A program made the translations under genes and the position numbers. 64,000 nucleotides of DNA. Source: an uncultured Faecalibacterium sp. (GTDB taxonomy: Bacteria; Bacillota; Clostridia; Oscillospirales; Ruminococcaceae). The notes beneath the pieces are model-generated. The model saw only the letters and a list, made by a program, of their open reading frames with translations, had not been told where the DNA came from and searched no databases. Shown here piece by piece: positions 16,804 through 28,341 of this stretch. Every line of letters starts with the position of its first letter. Within the stretch, counting starts at the first letter, position 1. The DNA is taken from the NCBI GenBank assembly GCA_934548045.1, contig CAKTEM010000006.1, positions 62,001 to 126,000 on the forward strand. Direction: 5' to 3'.

Positions 16804-18117
16804 ATGAGAGATTCTCAATCGGAACAGGGTGGTACCCACGTTCTGGCCGCCATTGCCGGTGTCGTCGCCGTTTTTCTGGTGGTGGTCTTCTGTTATGTGG
16901 GCTATCAGGCTCTGCACATTCTCTTTCCGCCCAACAAATACGAGTCAGCCATCCTCGCCACCGTCTCCGATACCGTGGACGCCGAGGGTGTGCTGCTCTT
17001 CAATGAGACGTATGTCTCCGGCAGCACCGGCACGCTGGGCTACCTCGTCGAGGACGGCGAGCGCGTCTCGGCCGGAACCGCCGTGGCCGAGGTGTACAGC
17101 GACGCGACGCAGGCGACTCTCCGCCAGCAGCTGACCCAGCTCAGCGACCAGATCGACCTGCTCCAGCGTTCCCAGAACACCTCCGCGACCCAGCTGGAAT
17201 CCCTCCGCAAAGAGCGTTCCTCCGCGCTTTATGATATGCTGGACGCCATCGACCAGGGCGACTATGAGGACACCGACACCGGCCGGGAAAACTACCTGCT
17301 GGCGCAGAATAAGCTCTGGGTCATCACCGGCGAGGTCACCGACTTTTCCGGTCAGATAGCGACCTTGACGCAGCAGATGTCCAATGTGCAGGCCCAGCTT
17401 GGCACCCCGACCCAGATCACCGCACCCCAGACCGGCTACTTCATCCGGAGCAACAGTTCCGGGCGGCTCAACGCCAGCTCGGATGATATCCTTGCCCTCG
17501 GCCCGTCGGAGCTGAAAGCCTACGTCGAGTCCAGTCCGCTCATCGCGCTGGACGGCTGTTCGGGTAAAATTATTTCGGGCTTTACATGGTATTATGCCGG
17601 TGTCTGCACCGCCAAGCAGGGCGCAAAGCTCCTCGGCACGGACGGCAAACCGCTCAAGAAATCCGTACAGGTAAAATTCCCGGGTCAGGTCGAGACGCTG
17701 CTGAAAGCCACCGTGAAGGAAGTCACCATCGACGAGGAGAGCGGCCTTGCCCGGTTCGTTCTCTCCTGCGAGGTCATCAACGGCGATGTCCTCCGCCTGA
17801 ACGTAGCGGATGCCCAGATCATCGTCGGCGAAAGCACTGGCCTGCTGGTTCCCACCACGGCCATCCACTACCTGAAAGAGGATGGCACCGAGGCCGAAGA
17901 AAAAGGCGAGAACTACATCCCCGGCGTCTATGTCAAGTACGGCAACCTCGCCCGGTTCTGTAAAATCGACCCCGTCGATGACGACCATCCCCTCATCACG
18001 CAGGGCGATTACACCCTCATTCTGCCCAGCGGAACGGCCAATTCGGTCAGTCAGGTCCGGCTTTATGATGAAATTGTAGTCTCCGGACAAAATTTGTATG
18101 ATGGAAAGCTTTTGTAG
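16804..18117 (+). CDS. HlyD-like membrane-fusion/adaptor protein in division cluster
   Basis: 437 residues. A short cytoplasmic N-terminus is followed by one membrane helix (about 13-38). A lipoyl-like half (VSDTVDAEGVLLFNE, LGYLVEDGERVSAGTAVAEVYSD), a predicted coiled coil (about 100-190) and a second lipoyl/barrel half follow, the layout of HlyD/MacA-type adaptors. No partner ABC or RND gene is adjacent. In Clostridia this gene commonly lies just ahead of the ylm/sepF division genes, so a role in envelope assembly is likely, but no function is established. It starts 7 nt after miaA. Confidence 0.75.
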   Translation: MRDSQSEQGGTHVLAAIAGVVAVFLVVVFCYVGYQALHILFPPNKYESAILATVSDTVDAEGVLLFNETYVSGSTGTLGYLVEDGERVSAGTAVAEVYSDATQATLRQQLTQLSDQIDLLQRSQNTSATQLESLRKERSSALYDMLDAIDQGDYEDTDTGRENYLLAQNKLWVITGEVTDFSGQIATLTQQMSNVQAQLGTPTQITAPQTGYFIRSNSSGRLNASSDDILALGPSELKAYVESSPLIALDGCSGKIISGFTWYYAGVCTAKQGAKLLGTDGKPLKKSVQVKFPGQVETLLKATVKEVTIDEESGLARFVLSCEVINGDVLRLNVADAQIIVGESTGLLVPTTAIHYLKEDGTEAEEKGENYIPGVYVKYGNLARFCKIDPVDDDHPLITQGDYTLILPSGTANSVSQVRLYDEIVVSGQNLYDGKLL

Positions 18118-18120
18118 TTA

Positions 18121-18149
18121 TTGACATCCGGCGCAAAAAATCCGATAAT
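18121..18149 (+). promoter_or_regulatory. sepF promoter
   Basis: TTGACA (18121-18126), 17-nt spacer, GATAAT (18144-18149), starting 4 nt after the HlyD-like gene stops. The spacer starts with TCCGGCGCAAAA, as in the miaB promoter. Confidence 0.72.
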
Positions 18150-18225
18150 AGATAAAGCTATTGCAACTCTTTTTGCAGAAGTTGCCAGACAGTGCTACAC
18201 TGTCCGAATGAAAGGAGCAAATCTT

Positions 18226-18687
18226 ATGTCTTTTTTGGATAGTCTGAAGAAGGGTCTTATTGGCGAAGACGATTACGATGATCAGTACATTGACGACGGC
18301 CCTCAGATGGTGAATAACAACAACGGTGCCGGTATGCCTGTGGACGATGAGGACGAGGACGCCGCAGAGAGTGCCTCCAAAAAGAACAAAGTGGTCAACA
18401 TCCACGCTACCACTCAGCTCAAGGTCGTTCTGGTCAAGCCCGAGCGGTTCGAGGATGCAAGCACCATCGCCGACCACCTGAACAACAAGCGCACCGTGGT
18501 GCTGAATCTTGAGTCCACCAACAAGGAAGTTTCCCGTCGGCTGGTCGATTTCCTCTCCGGCGTCGCTTATGCCAACAACGGCCAGATCAAGCGTGTTGCA
18601 AACAGCACCTTCATCATCACGCCGTACAACGTTGACATCATGGGCGACCTGCTGGACGAGCTGGAAAACAATGGCGCGTTCTATTGA
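18226..18687 (+). CDS. sepF: Cell division protein SepF
   Basis: 153 residues. An N-terminal amphipathic membrane-binding helix (MSFLDSLKKGLI) is followed by an acidic linker (about 15-55) and the C-terminal SepF domain (VKPERFEDASTIADHLNNKRTVVLNLE through FIITPYNVDI). SepF polymerises into rings, tethers FtsZ to the membrane and supports septum formation. ATG 18226 follows AAAGGAG; an upstream in-frame start would fall inside the promoter and transcribed leader. It overlaps ylmH by 17 nt. The ylmE and ylmG genes usual in this cluster are not present here. Confidence 0.93.
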   Translation: MSFLDSLKKGLIGEDDYDDQYIDDGPQMVNNNNGAGMPVDDEDEDAAESASKKNKVVNIHATTQLKVVLVKPERFEDASTIADHLNNKRTVVLNLESTNKEVSRRLVDFLSGVAYANNGQIKRVANSTFIITPYNVDIMGDLLDELENNGAFY

Positions 18688-19492
18688 TACCGATTCTGCG
18701 CCCAAAGCGGCCCGGGGATTCATCCCGGCTCGCAACGATGAAGAGCGGTATCTCATGCGCCACATCGAAGATCTGGCGCGTACCGCTCAGTCACGAGGCA
18801 TCGCACGGTATTCCAGCTTTCTGAGCGACCGGGAACAGGATCTGGCGAAAGCCGCCCTGAACCGGTTCGGCACGGACGAATATCATTTTGATGGCGGATG
18901 GCCGGGCGCGGAGCGCAAACTACTCTGCCTCGAGCCGGAGGGCTGTTTCCCGGGAAATCCGCTGTGCTGTGTCCGGCTGCGCTGTCGGCTTCAGCCCGGT
19001 GCCGAGCCGCCCACCCATCGCGACTACCTCGGCAGCCTGATGGGTCTGGAACTCAAACGGGAGGCCTTGGGCGATATCGTCCTGCCTGCCGACCAGCCCG
19101 GCGTGGCCTATGTCTTCGCGCTGGAAACGGCCGCCGACCTCATCTGTCAGGAGCTTTATCAGGCAGGCCATACCGACCTGACGACCGAGCTTCTGCCGCT
19201 GGACGAGCTGCCGGAGTTTCCGCAGGCGGAACGGGAAACGCGCACTGCTACGGTGTCCTCCCTCCGTCTGGATGCAGTCTTGGCTGCGATGCTCCGGTGC
19301 AGCCGCGGCATGGCCGCCGACCTTATCACCGCAGGCCGGGTGGAGATCAACCATCTCCCGTCGGAGAGCGTCCACGCCGCCGTCTATGAGGGCGATGTGT
19401 TCACCGTGCGCGGCAAAGGCCGCTTCTGCCTGACTTCGCTGCCGGGCAAGAGCCGAAAAGACCGTGATATTATCGAGTTTTTCCAGTACTGA
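18671..19492 (+). CDS. ylmH: YlmH-family S4-domain RNA-binding protein
   Basis: 273 residues. The N-terminal and middle regions match YlmH (FLSDREQDLAKAALNR, then YLGSLMGLELKREALGDIV, then AYVFALETAADLICQEL). A C-terminal S4 domain (about 200-255, SSLRLDAVLAAMLRCSRGMAADLITAGRVEIN split across the hairpin) follows. In Bacillus, YlmH acts in rescue of stalled ribosomes. The start ATG 18671 lies within the last codons of sepF; no strong RBS is seen, so translation is probably coupled to sepF. Confidence 0.88.
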   Translation: MARSIDTDSAPKAARGFIPARNDEERYLMRHIEDLARTAQSRGIARYSSFLSDREQDLAKAALNRFGTDEYHFDGGWPGAERKLLCLEPEGCFPGNPLCCVRLRCRLQPGAEPPTHRDYLGSLMGLELKREALGDIVLPADQPGVAYVFALETAADLICQELYQAGHTDLTTELLPLDELPEFPQAERETRTATVSSLRLDAVLAAMLRCSRGMAADLITAGRVEINHLPSESVHAAVYEGDVFTVRGKGRFCLTSLPGKSRKDRDIIEFFQY

Positions 19493-19520
19493 ATTTTGAG
19501 TAAAATTGGAGGAAACAATT

Positions 19521-20336
19521 ATGCTGACCCCACAGGAAGTGCGTTCCGCGCAGTTCGAGAAGAACCTTCGCGGCTATCGCACCGAGGATGTCGACCGGTT
19601 CCTCGATAAAGTCGAAGAGCAGCTGCTCCTCGACGAAAAGGAAGCCGAGGCTCTCCGCAAGCAGATCGCAGATCTGACGGCGGAGAACGACCGTCTCCAC
19701 AAAGAGATGGCCAGCTACGAGGCAGACGGCGACATGCTCAAGAGCGCGCTCATCAACGCGCAGCGGATGGGTGAGAGCGTCATCCGTGAAGCAAACCAGA
19801 AATCCGAGGAGATTTTGCACCGTGCGAACCTCCGCGGCGACGATATCATCCGCGACGCGAACGAGCTGCTGCAGAAAGCCAGCGACCGCGCCGATGAGAT
19901 CATCAATGAGGCGAACGAGAAGAAGGTCGCCGAGGAGCGCGAGTATGAGCGCGTCCGTCTGGAAGTCACCCGGTTCAAGTCCGACGTGCTGAACCTCTAT
20001 CGCAGCCATGTCGAATCCCTGAGCCGCCTGCCCGAGTACCAGAAGGAAGAGCCTGCCGCAGAGCAGTCCGCCGACGACGGCAAGACCGAGGAAAGCAGCG
20101 AGGAGCCTGCCGGGCAGGTTGCCGCTGAGCTGACCGAGAAACTGGACGATGCGGCCGCATCTGCTACCGATGACGCCGCAGCGGACGATACCGCCGCCGA
20201 CGAAAAAGAGGAGAGCAGCGAGGATTTCTGGGCGAAGGACGAGAGTGAACTCAAGATCGATCCGCCGCCGATGCCCACCGATGCTTCCACCGCGCCGGAC
20301 TACACCGCTTTTCAGGGCGTGAAGTTCAGCGAATAA
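19521..20336 (+). CDS. divIVA: DivIVA-domain cell-pole/division protein
   Basis: 271 residues. The conserved N-terminal membrane-binding part (LTPQEVRSAQFEKNLRGYRTED...) is followed by a long coiled coil (about 30-165). An acidic Ala/Glu/Asp-rich tail (about 175-255) ends in a short ordered motif (TAFQGVKFSE). DivIVA marks curved membranes and recruits division or wall proteins. ATG 19521 is preceded by TTGGAGGAAAC; the in-frame TTG at 19506 is part of that RBS. It lies in the conserved sepF-ylmH-divIVA-ileS order. Confidence 0.92.
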   Translation: MLTPQEVRSAQFEKNLRGYRTEDVDRFLDKVEEQLLLDEKEAEALRKQIADLTAENDRLHKEMASYEADGDMLKSALINAQRMGESVIREANQKSEEILHRANLRGDDIIRDANELLQKASDRADEIINEANEKKVAEEREYERVRLEVTRFKSDVLNLYRSHVESLSRLPEYQKEEPAAEQSADDGKTEESSEEPAGQVAAELTEKLDDAAASATDDAAADDTAADEKEESSEDFWAKDESELKIDPPPMPTDASTAPDYTAFQGVKFSE

Positions 20337-20381
20337 AATAAAAAATCATCCCAAAGCAAAAATTAGAGGAGTGTGTAACCA

Positions 20382-23177
<2,796 letters not shown>

Positions 23178-23212
23178 CCTAAAAATCTTAGATTATCGCA
23201 TAAACTAAAAAG

Positions 23213-23260
23213 GCGTCTGCAATTCTTGGATCATTGTTGAAAAGTGTTGCAGATGCTTTT
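23213..23260 (+). terminator. Terminator after ileS
   Basis: GCGTCTGCAA/TTGCAGATGC, a 10-bp stem with one G-U pair, followed by TTTTGTTT. It may partly insulate lspA from the upstream operon. Confidence 0.65.
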
Positions 23261-23290
23261 GTTTATGTCAGGTAACAACAGGAGAAAACT

Positions 23291-23773
23291 ATGGCGTTTG
23301 TCATCATCAATCTGGTCTGTGTCGCCGCGTTGGTCGGCATCGACCAGCTCATCAAGCTGTGGGCGGTCAACACCCTTGCGCCGGTGGGCGTCATGCCGTT
23401 CATTCCGCATGTCGTCGAGCTGCGCTTCGTCCTCAATCAAGGCATGGCGTTCAGCCTGCTCAGCGGCAAACAGCTCTTCCTCATCGTCGCCACCAGTGCC
23501 GCGCTGATTTTAGTTGCCTACGAGCTGTTCTTCCGCAGCCGGGGCAAGCTGCTGCAGCAGATCGCCTTCATCCTCGTGCTGGGCGGCGGCATCGGCAACC
23601 TCATCGACCGTGTGCTGAACGGTGAGGTCGTGGACTACATCAACCTGCTGTTCATGAACTTCGCGGTCTTCAACTTCGCCGATATCTGCGTCTGCGTCGG
23701 TGTCGGCCTGTGGGTGCTTGTCATCTTCCTCGAAGAGCTGCACAGCGACGAGACAGCACCCAAGGAGCAGTGA
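23291..23773 (+). CDS. lspA: Lipoprotein signal peptidase (signal peptidase II)
   Basis: 160 residues, four membrane helices. The family motifs are intact: NQGMAFSLL (N and conserved Gly), GGGIGNLIDRV with the first catalytic Asp, and FNFADICV with the second. It cleaves prolipoprotein signal peptides in the membrane before the lipidated cysteine. RBS CAGGAG precedes ATG 23291, and the gene is followed after 3 nt by an rluD-family gene, the usual lspA-rluD pair. Confidence 0.96.
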   Translation: MAFVIINLVCVAALVGIDQLIKLWAVNTLAPVGVMPFIPHVVELRFVLNQGMAFSLLSGKQLFLIVATSAALILVAYELFFRSRGKLLQQIAFILVLGGGIGNLIDRVLNGEVVDYINLLFMNFAVFNFADICVCVGVGLWVLVIFLEELHSDETAPKEQ

Positions 23774-23776
23774 CCG

Positions 23777-24709
23777 ATGGAACAGCGTGAATTTATCGTG
23801 GAGACCGAGGCGGCCGGCCAGCGCATCGACCGCTTTTTGAGCGGCGAGGACACCGGCCTTTCCCGGAGTGCCTTACAGAACCTCGTGGCCGACGGCCATG
23901 TCCTCTGCAACGGCAAGTCGGTCGCCAAGAGCCTCAAACTCAAGCCCGGCGACACCATCCTTCTGGAGATCCCCGACGCAAAGCCCATCGAGGCCGTGCC
24001 GCAGGATATCCCACTGGATATCGTCTATGAGGACGAGCATCTGCTGGTCGTCAACAAGCCGAAGGGGATGGTCGTCCATCCGGCTCCCGGCAACCCGGAC
24101 GGCACCCTCGTCAACGCCCTGCTTTACCATTGCAAGGGCAGTCTGTCCGGCATCGGCGGCGAGATCCGCCCCGGCATTGTCCACCGCATTGATAAGGATA
24201 CCAGTGGCCTTCTGGTCGTGGCAAAGGACGACGCGACCCATATCGGCCTGTCGCAGCAGATGGCCGTCCACAGCGTCGAGCGCGCCTACAACACCATCGT
24301 CTACGGCGGCTTTGCGCAGGACGAGGGCTTTGTCGAGAGCAACCTTGGCCGCTCCAAGACCGACCGCAAAAAGATGGCGGTCTATCCGTCCACCGAGCCG
24401 CACACCAAGTACGCCTATACCGGTTACAAGGTGCTGGAACGTCTGGGCGAGTTCACCATGCTGGAATGTCGGCTGAAAACGGGCCGCACCCATCAGATCC
24501 GCGTCCACATGGCGTCCATCCATCACCCGGTGGCAGGCGACCCGGTGTATGGGCCGCACAACTGCATCACCAGCCTGCACGGACAGTGCCTTCACGCCAA
24601 GACGCTGGGCTTTGTCCATCCCATCACAGGGGAGTTTCTCCGGTTCGACTCGGAGCTTCCCGAGTACTTTACGCACTTTCTTGCGACGCTCCGAAGGGGG
24701 AGAGAATAA
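23777..24709 (+). CDS. rluD: RluD-family 23S rRNA pseudouridine synthase
   Basis: 310 residues: an S4 RNA-binding domain (about 10-75) and a RluA/RluD catalytic domain with HRIDKDTSGLLVVAK (catalytic Asp about 139), plus RLKTGRTHQIRVHMA. In Firmicutes the lspA-linked paralogue is usually called YlyB/RluD; the exact uridines modified cannot be told. ATG 23777 starts 3 nt after the lspA stop. Confidence 0.93.
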   Translation: MEQREFIVETEAAGQRIDRFLSGEDTGLSRSALQNLVADGHVLCNGKSVAKSLKLKPGDTILLEIPDAKPIEAVPQDIPLDIVYEDEHLLVVNKPKGMVVHPAPGNPDGTLVNALLYHCKGSLSGIGGEIRPGIVHRIDKDTSGLLVVAKDDATHIGLSQQMAVHSVERAYNTIVYGGFAQDEGFVESNLGRSKTDRKKMAVYPSTEPHTKYAYTGYKVLERLGEFTMLECRLKTGRTHQIRVHMASIHHPVAGDPVYGPHNCITSLHGQCLHAKTLGFVHPITGEFLRFDSELPEYFTHFLATLRRGRE

Positions 24710-24711
24710 AG

Positions 24712-25539
24712 ATGACATTGGATTCGACTCTGGTCCTCTGCGATTTGGATAACCTGCTCCTCAATGAGGAGAACAGTATTCCGCAGGTGCTTCGGGATGT
24801 GCTTCAGCTGTTCGGCAGCCGGGGCGGAAAGCTGACCGTCTTTTCCCAGCGGTCGCCCCGTGCCGTCCGGACGATCCTGGGCGGCGTCCGTCTGGGCGCA
24901 CCGGCACTGGTCTGCGGCGGCACGCTGGCGTACAGCTTTTCCGAGGGCAGCGGCAAACCTCTCTGCAGCTTTGCCGGACAGGAGGACACCGTCCTGAAAA
25001 AACTGCCCTCCGCCGTCGGCCTTGGCATCGCCTTGCAGATGGCGGACGGCTCGACCCGAGTTCTGCGGATGAGCGAAGCCCTCGAACAGCACCTTCGGCA
25101 GGAGTTCACGCCCTTCGTCCTCAGCAACACGGCGGATATCCGGGGCGAGGACGTCCTGCGCATCCTGCTCTATCAGGACAAAAAACAGATGCCGCTGGTT
25201 CCGCTGCTCGAAAAGACGCTGGGCGAGTCGCTCGGCCTGCTCCACTCCGAGCGCATCGCGCCGGACGTTCTGGTGCTGACGCCCAGCCTTGTTTCTGGTT
25301 CCGCCATGACGAGCGCAGTCTGCACCCCGTCCGGCTGGACCGAAGGGGAGCTGACCGTCGTTGCCGACTGCGCCCAGATGCTCGACCTCATGAAGCTGGC
25401 CGGACACAGCGTGGTGCCGGCGGACGCTCTGGCTGAACTCCGCCTTGCCGCAAACGAAGTCACTTTGACCGACCACGATAATGGTGCCGCCGCCGAGGTG
25501 CTGTACCGTTTTGTGCGCAGCGCGGAAAAAACAAAGTAA
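24712..25539 (+). CDS. HAD-superfamily (Cof-like) protein with degenerate last motif
   Basis: 275 residues resembling Cof-type HAD phosphatases. Motif I CDLDNLLLN keeps the nucleophile Asp and the +2 Asp, and a C2-type cap seems to be inserted (about 85-190). The last motif, normally GDxxND, reads ADCAQMLDLMKLAG; the second acidic residue is missing, so metal binding may be weak. Start ATG 24712, 2 nt after rluD, with AAGGGGG upstream. Substrate unknown; it could be a low-activity phosphatase or a non-catalytic relative. Confidence 0.7.
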   Translation: MTLDSTLVLCDLDNLLLNEENSIPQVLRDVLQLFGSRGGKLTVFSQRSPRAVRTILGGVRLGAPALVCGGTLAYSFSEGSGKPLCSFAGQEDTVLKKLPSAVGLGIALQMADGSTRVLRMSEALEQHLRQEFTPFVLSNTADIRGEDVLRILLYQDKKQMPLVPLLEKTLGESLGLLHSERIAPDVLVLTPSLVSGSAMTSAVCTPSGWTEGELTVVADCAQMLDLMKLAGHSVVPADALAELRLAANEVTLTDHDNGAAAEVLYRFVRSAEKTK

Positions 25540-25548
25540 AAATTGTGT

Positions 25549-25587
25549 AAAGCTCCCTGTATTTATGATGCAGGGGGCTTTCTTTTT
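25549..25587 (+). terminator. Terminator after the HAD gene
   Basis: AAAGCTCCCTG/CAGGGGGCTTT stem with T-rich tail CTTTTT. Confidence 0.8.
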
Positions 25588-25597
25588 GGGGAGAATA

Positions 25598-25606
25598 TGG
25601 TACAAT
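25598..25606 (+). promoter_or_regulatory. Extended -10 promoter of ppk1
   Basis: TGG-TACAAT is an extended -10 element directly after the terminator; the -35 is poor. The transcript would have a leader of about 115 nt before ATG 25728. Confidence 0.5.
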
Positions 25607-25727
25607 GAAAGAAACCTGCGCGGACTTGCTGGTACTGCATCTGGTTCCGGCAAGTGGGAACTGCGGCGGTTTTGGTGTAACTGAACGGATGACCGCCTTG
25701 CATTACGAGGTGGAAAGGGGATTCTGT

Positions 25728-28235
25728 ATGAAAGAGGATAGCATTTTCATCAACCGCGAATTGAGCTGGCTGGACTTCAACCGGCGTGTACTCGTGCTGG
25801 GAAAAGATAAAAACGTTCCGCTGGGCGAACAGGTCAAGTTCCTTGCGATTTACGGTTCCAATCTGGACGAATTTTTCATGGTGCGTGTCGGCTCCCTGCA
25901 GGAGCGCGCGAACCTGATGCGCGGCAAAAAGGAAAAGCGCGAGAACAAGACCAACATGACCGCCGAGGAGCAGCTGAACGCCATCATGCCCAAGACGGCC
26001 CAGCTGCAGGAAGAGTGCGATAAATATTACGCCAAGGCCCTCGAAAATCTGGCGGAGCATGGTTATAAAAAGGTCGATTTCTCCGACCTCACCCGAGAAG
26101 AGGAACATTTCTGGAAAAAATATTTCCAGAGCGAGCTGTTCCCGATTCTGAGTCCGCAGATCGTCGATAACCGCCACCCGTTCCCGTTCCTCCGCAACAA
26201 AGAGATTTATCTGGGCGTCCTCCTGAAGGAAAAGCACATGAGCGAGCCGAGCCTTGGCATCGTTCCCATTTCCAGCCAGATGGAGCGGATGCACGTCATC
26301 AAAAAGGATGGTCAGACCCAGTTTGCCCTTGTGGAAGAGTTGGTGATGCACTTTGCATCCCTGATCTTCGGCAAGGACGCCATTCAGGAGAAGTGCGTCT
26401 TCCGTGTCACGCGCAACGCCGATATCGACGTCAAAGAGGGCATGATGGACCACGACATCGACTATCGTGAGATCATGGCCGACCTGCTCAAACGCCGCCG
26501 CAAGCTGGCCGCTGTCCGCCTGCAGGTCACGCCCTCCGCCCCCACCGAGGTCACCCGTCTGCTCTGCGCCAAGCTGGAACTCAGCCACAAGCGCGTCTTC
26601 GAGCAGAAGAGTCCGCTCGACCTGAGCTTCTTCTATAAGCTGACCGGCAAGATGGAAGGGGATAACCACCCCGAGCTGTTCTACCCGGCGGCACGGCCCA
26701 TGCTTCCGCCGCAGGATTACGACCTCGCCGAGGAAGTGCAGAAGCACGACGTCCTCCTCAGCTACCCGTACCAGTCCATCCGGCCCTTCATCGCGATGCT
26801 GAAAAAAGCCGCCAACGACCCGGATGTCATCTCCATCAAGATGACCCTCTACCGTATGGCCCGGGAATCCCAGATCGTTCAAGCCCTTATCGAAGCCGCC
26901 GAGAACGGCAAGGAAGTCGTGGCACTGGTCGAGCTGCGCGCCCGTTTTGACGAGCAGAACAACATCGACTGGTCGAAGCAGCTGGAAGAAGCCGGATGCA
27001 CGGTCATCTACGGTTTCGAGGATTACAAAGTCCACTCCAAACTGACTCTCATCACCAAAAAACACGCCGACGGATACTCCTACATCACCCAGATCGGCAC
27101 CGGAAACTACAACGAAAAGACCAGCGAGCTGTATACCGACTACTCCTTCGTCACCGCAGACCCGGAGATCGGCGAGGAAGCGTCCAACGTCTTCCAGAAC
27201 CTCGCTGTCCAGAAGCTGACCGAGGCCAGCGAGACGATGCTGGTCGCACCGCTCCGGTTCAAGAGCGTCCTGCTGGATGAGATGGATAAGGTCATCACGG
27301 CCGCCCATCTGGGCCGCCCGGCGTCCATGATTTTGAAGAACAACTCCATCAGCGATCGCGACATCATCCTGAAACTGCAAGAAGCCAGCTGTGCCGGTGT
27401 CCGCATCGACATGATCGTTCGCGGCATCTGCTGTGTCTGCGCCGAGGTGCCGGGCAAGACCGAGAACCTGCACATCCGCAGTCTCGTCGGCCGTTACCTC
27501 GAGCATGGCCGCATTTACAGCTTCTACGACGGCCAGACCACGCGCATCTACATCGCGTCCGGTGACTTCCTGACCCGGAACACCGAGTGCCGTGTCGAGG
27601 TCGGCGTCCGCATCAATGACCCTGTCCTCGTCAAAAAACTGACTGATATTTTACAGCTTCAGCTCCACGACAACGTCAACGCTCGTGAGATGAAGGCGGA
27701 CGGCAGCTATCAGAAGGTGAAGCCTGCCGCCGGAGAGCCCATCGTCAACAGCCAGATGGGCATGTATGACCTGCTCAAGGACGATTGGACGAATTCCCGT
27801 CCGGCAAAACCGGCCAAGACTGCAAAACCTCAGCCGAAAGCCGCTCCTGCACCTGCCGTAGAGCCGAAACAGCCAGCCAAACCTGCAACTCCGGTCAAGC
27901 CGGTTGAAATCACCCCTGAACCCGTAACCCCTGCCGCACCGGCACCCAAAGCAGAGCCTGCGAAGCCCGTCACCACACAGCCGACGGCAGAACCTACAAA
28001 GGCAAGCTCAACTCCTGCGTCGGTATCGGAAACTCCGGTTTCCCAGACGATCTCTGCGCCTGCAACAGAATCCCCGAATCCCCAGACAGCCCCTGTCTCA
28101 AATCATCCGCAGACCGCCGCAAAGCCTCAGCCGGTCAAACAGTCCACCACCCAGCCTGTCCGCCCGGCATCTGCACCGCAAAAGCCCACCCATAAAAGCT
28201 GGCTCTCCCGTCTCATTGACCGCTTCAACCACTAA
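25728..28235 (+). CDS. ppk1: Polyphosphate kinase 1 with long Pro/Ala/Lys tail
   Basis: 835 residues. Residues 1 to about 690 form a complete PPK1, starting FINRELSWLDFNRRVL. The autophosphorylated histidine lies in YKVHSKL (His436), next to RFDEQNNIDWSKQLE, and ARFLTRNTECRVEV-type sequence lies near the end. The remaining 145 residues are a low-complexity Pro/Ala/Lys/Thr tail ending in a short basic amphipathic segment (KSWLSRLIDRFNH). ATG 25728 follows GGAAAGGGG; an upstream in-frame start at 25605 overlaps the -10. It reversibly makes inorganic polyphosphate from ATP. The tail is not part of the known family and could mediate membrane or polymer contact (inference). Confidence 0.95.
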   Translation: MKEDSIFINRELSWLDFNRRVLVLGKDKNVPLGEQVKFLAIYGSNLDEFFMVRVGSLQERANLMRGKKEKRENKTNMTAEEQLNAIMPKTAQLQEECDKYYAKALENLAEHGYKKVDFSDLTREEEHFWKKYFQSELFPILSPQIVDNRHPFPFLRNKEIYLGVLLKEKHMSEPSLGIVPISSQMERMHVIKKDGQTQFALVEELVMHFASLIFGKDAIQEKCVFRVTRNADIDVKEGMMDHDIDYREIMADLLKRRRKLAAVRLQVTPSAPTEVTRLLCAKLELSHKRVFEQKSPLDLSFFYKLTGKMEGDNHPELFYPAARPMLPPQDYDLAEEVQKHDVLLSYPYQSIRPFIAMLKKAANDPDVISIKMTLYRMARESQIVQALIEAAENGKEVVALVELRARFDEQNNIDWSKQLEEAGCTVIYGFEDYKVHSKLTLITKKHADGYSYITQIGTGNYNEKTSELYTDYSFVTADPEIGEEASNVFQNLAVQKLTEASETMLVAPLRFKSVLLDEMDKVITAAHLGRPASMILKNNSISDRDIILKLQEASCAGVRIDMIVRGICCVCAEVPGKTENLHIRSLVGRYLEHGRIYSFYDGQTTRIYIASGDFLTRNTECRVEVGVRINDPVLVKKLTDILQLQLHDNVNAREMKADGSYQKVKPAAGEPIVNSQMGMYDLLKDDWTNSRPAKPAKTAKPQPKAAPAPAVEPKQPAKPATPVKPVEITPEPVTPAAPAPKAEPAKPVTTQPTAEPTKASSTPASVSETPVSQTISAPATESPNPQTAPVSNHPQTAAKPQPVKQSTTQPVRPASAPQKPTHKSWLSRLIDRFNH

Positions 28236-28250
28236 ACCATAACCCACCCA

Positions 28251-28292
28251 CAGCCGCCCACTTCCTTGAAGCCGGGCGGCTGTTGTTCTGTC
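28251..28292 (+). terminator. Terminator after ppk1
   Basis: Perfect 9-bp stem CAGCCGCCC/GGGCGGCTG followed by TTGTTCTGT. Confidence 0.6.
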
Positions 28293-28306
28293 TGCGTCAC
28301 TCTCTG

Positions 28307-28314
28307 CATATACT
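28307..28314 (+). promoter_or_regulatory. Possible promoter -10 of the M23-M50 pair
   Basis: CATATACT matches the -10 used by sporulation sigma E (CATAYAHT), but it also contains the vegetative TATACT. No good -35 was found for either, so the assignment is open. Confidence 0.3.
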
Positions 28315-28341
28315 CCTTGAAAAAACGGAGGAACTTCATCT

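Noticed and set aside
20337..20381. T-box riboswitch before ileS
   Set aside because: Only 45 nt separate divIVA and ileS, with no T-box sequence or terminator.
24466..24711. Upstream extension of the HAD gene
   Set aside because: It overlaps the 3' half of the pseudouridine synthase in another frame; ATG 24712 starts right after that gene.
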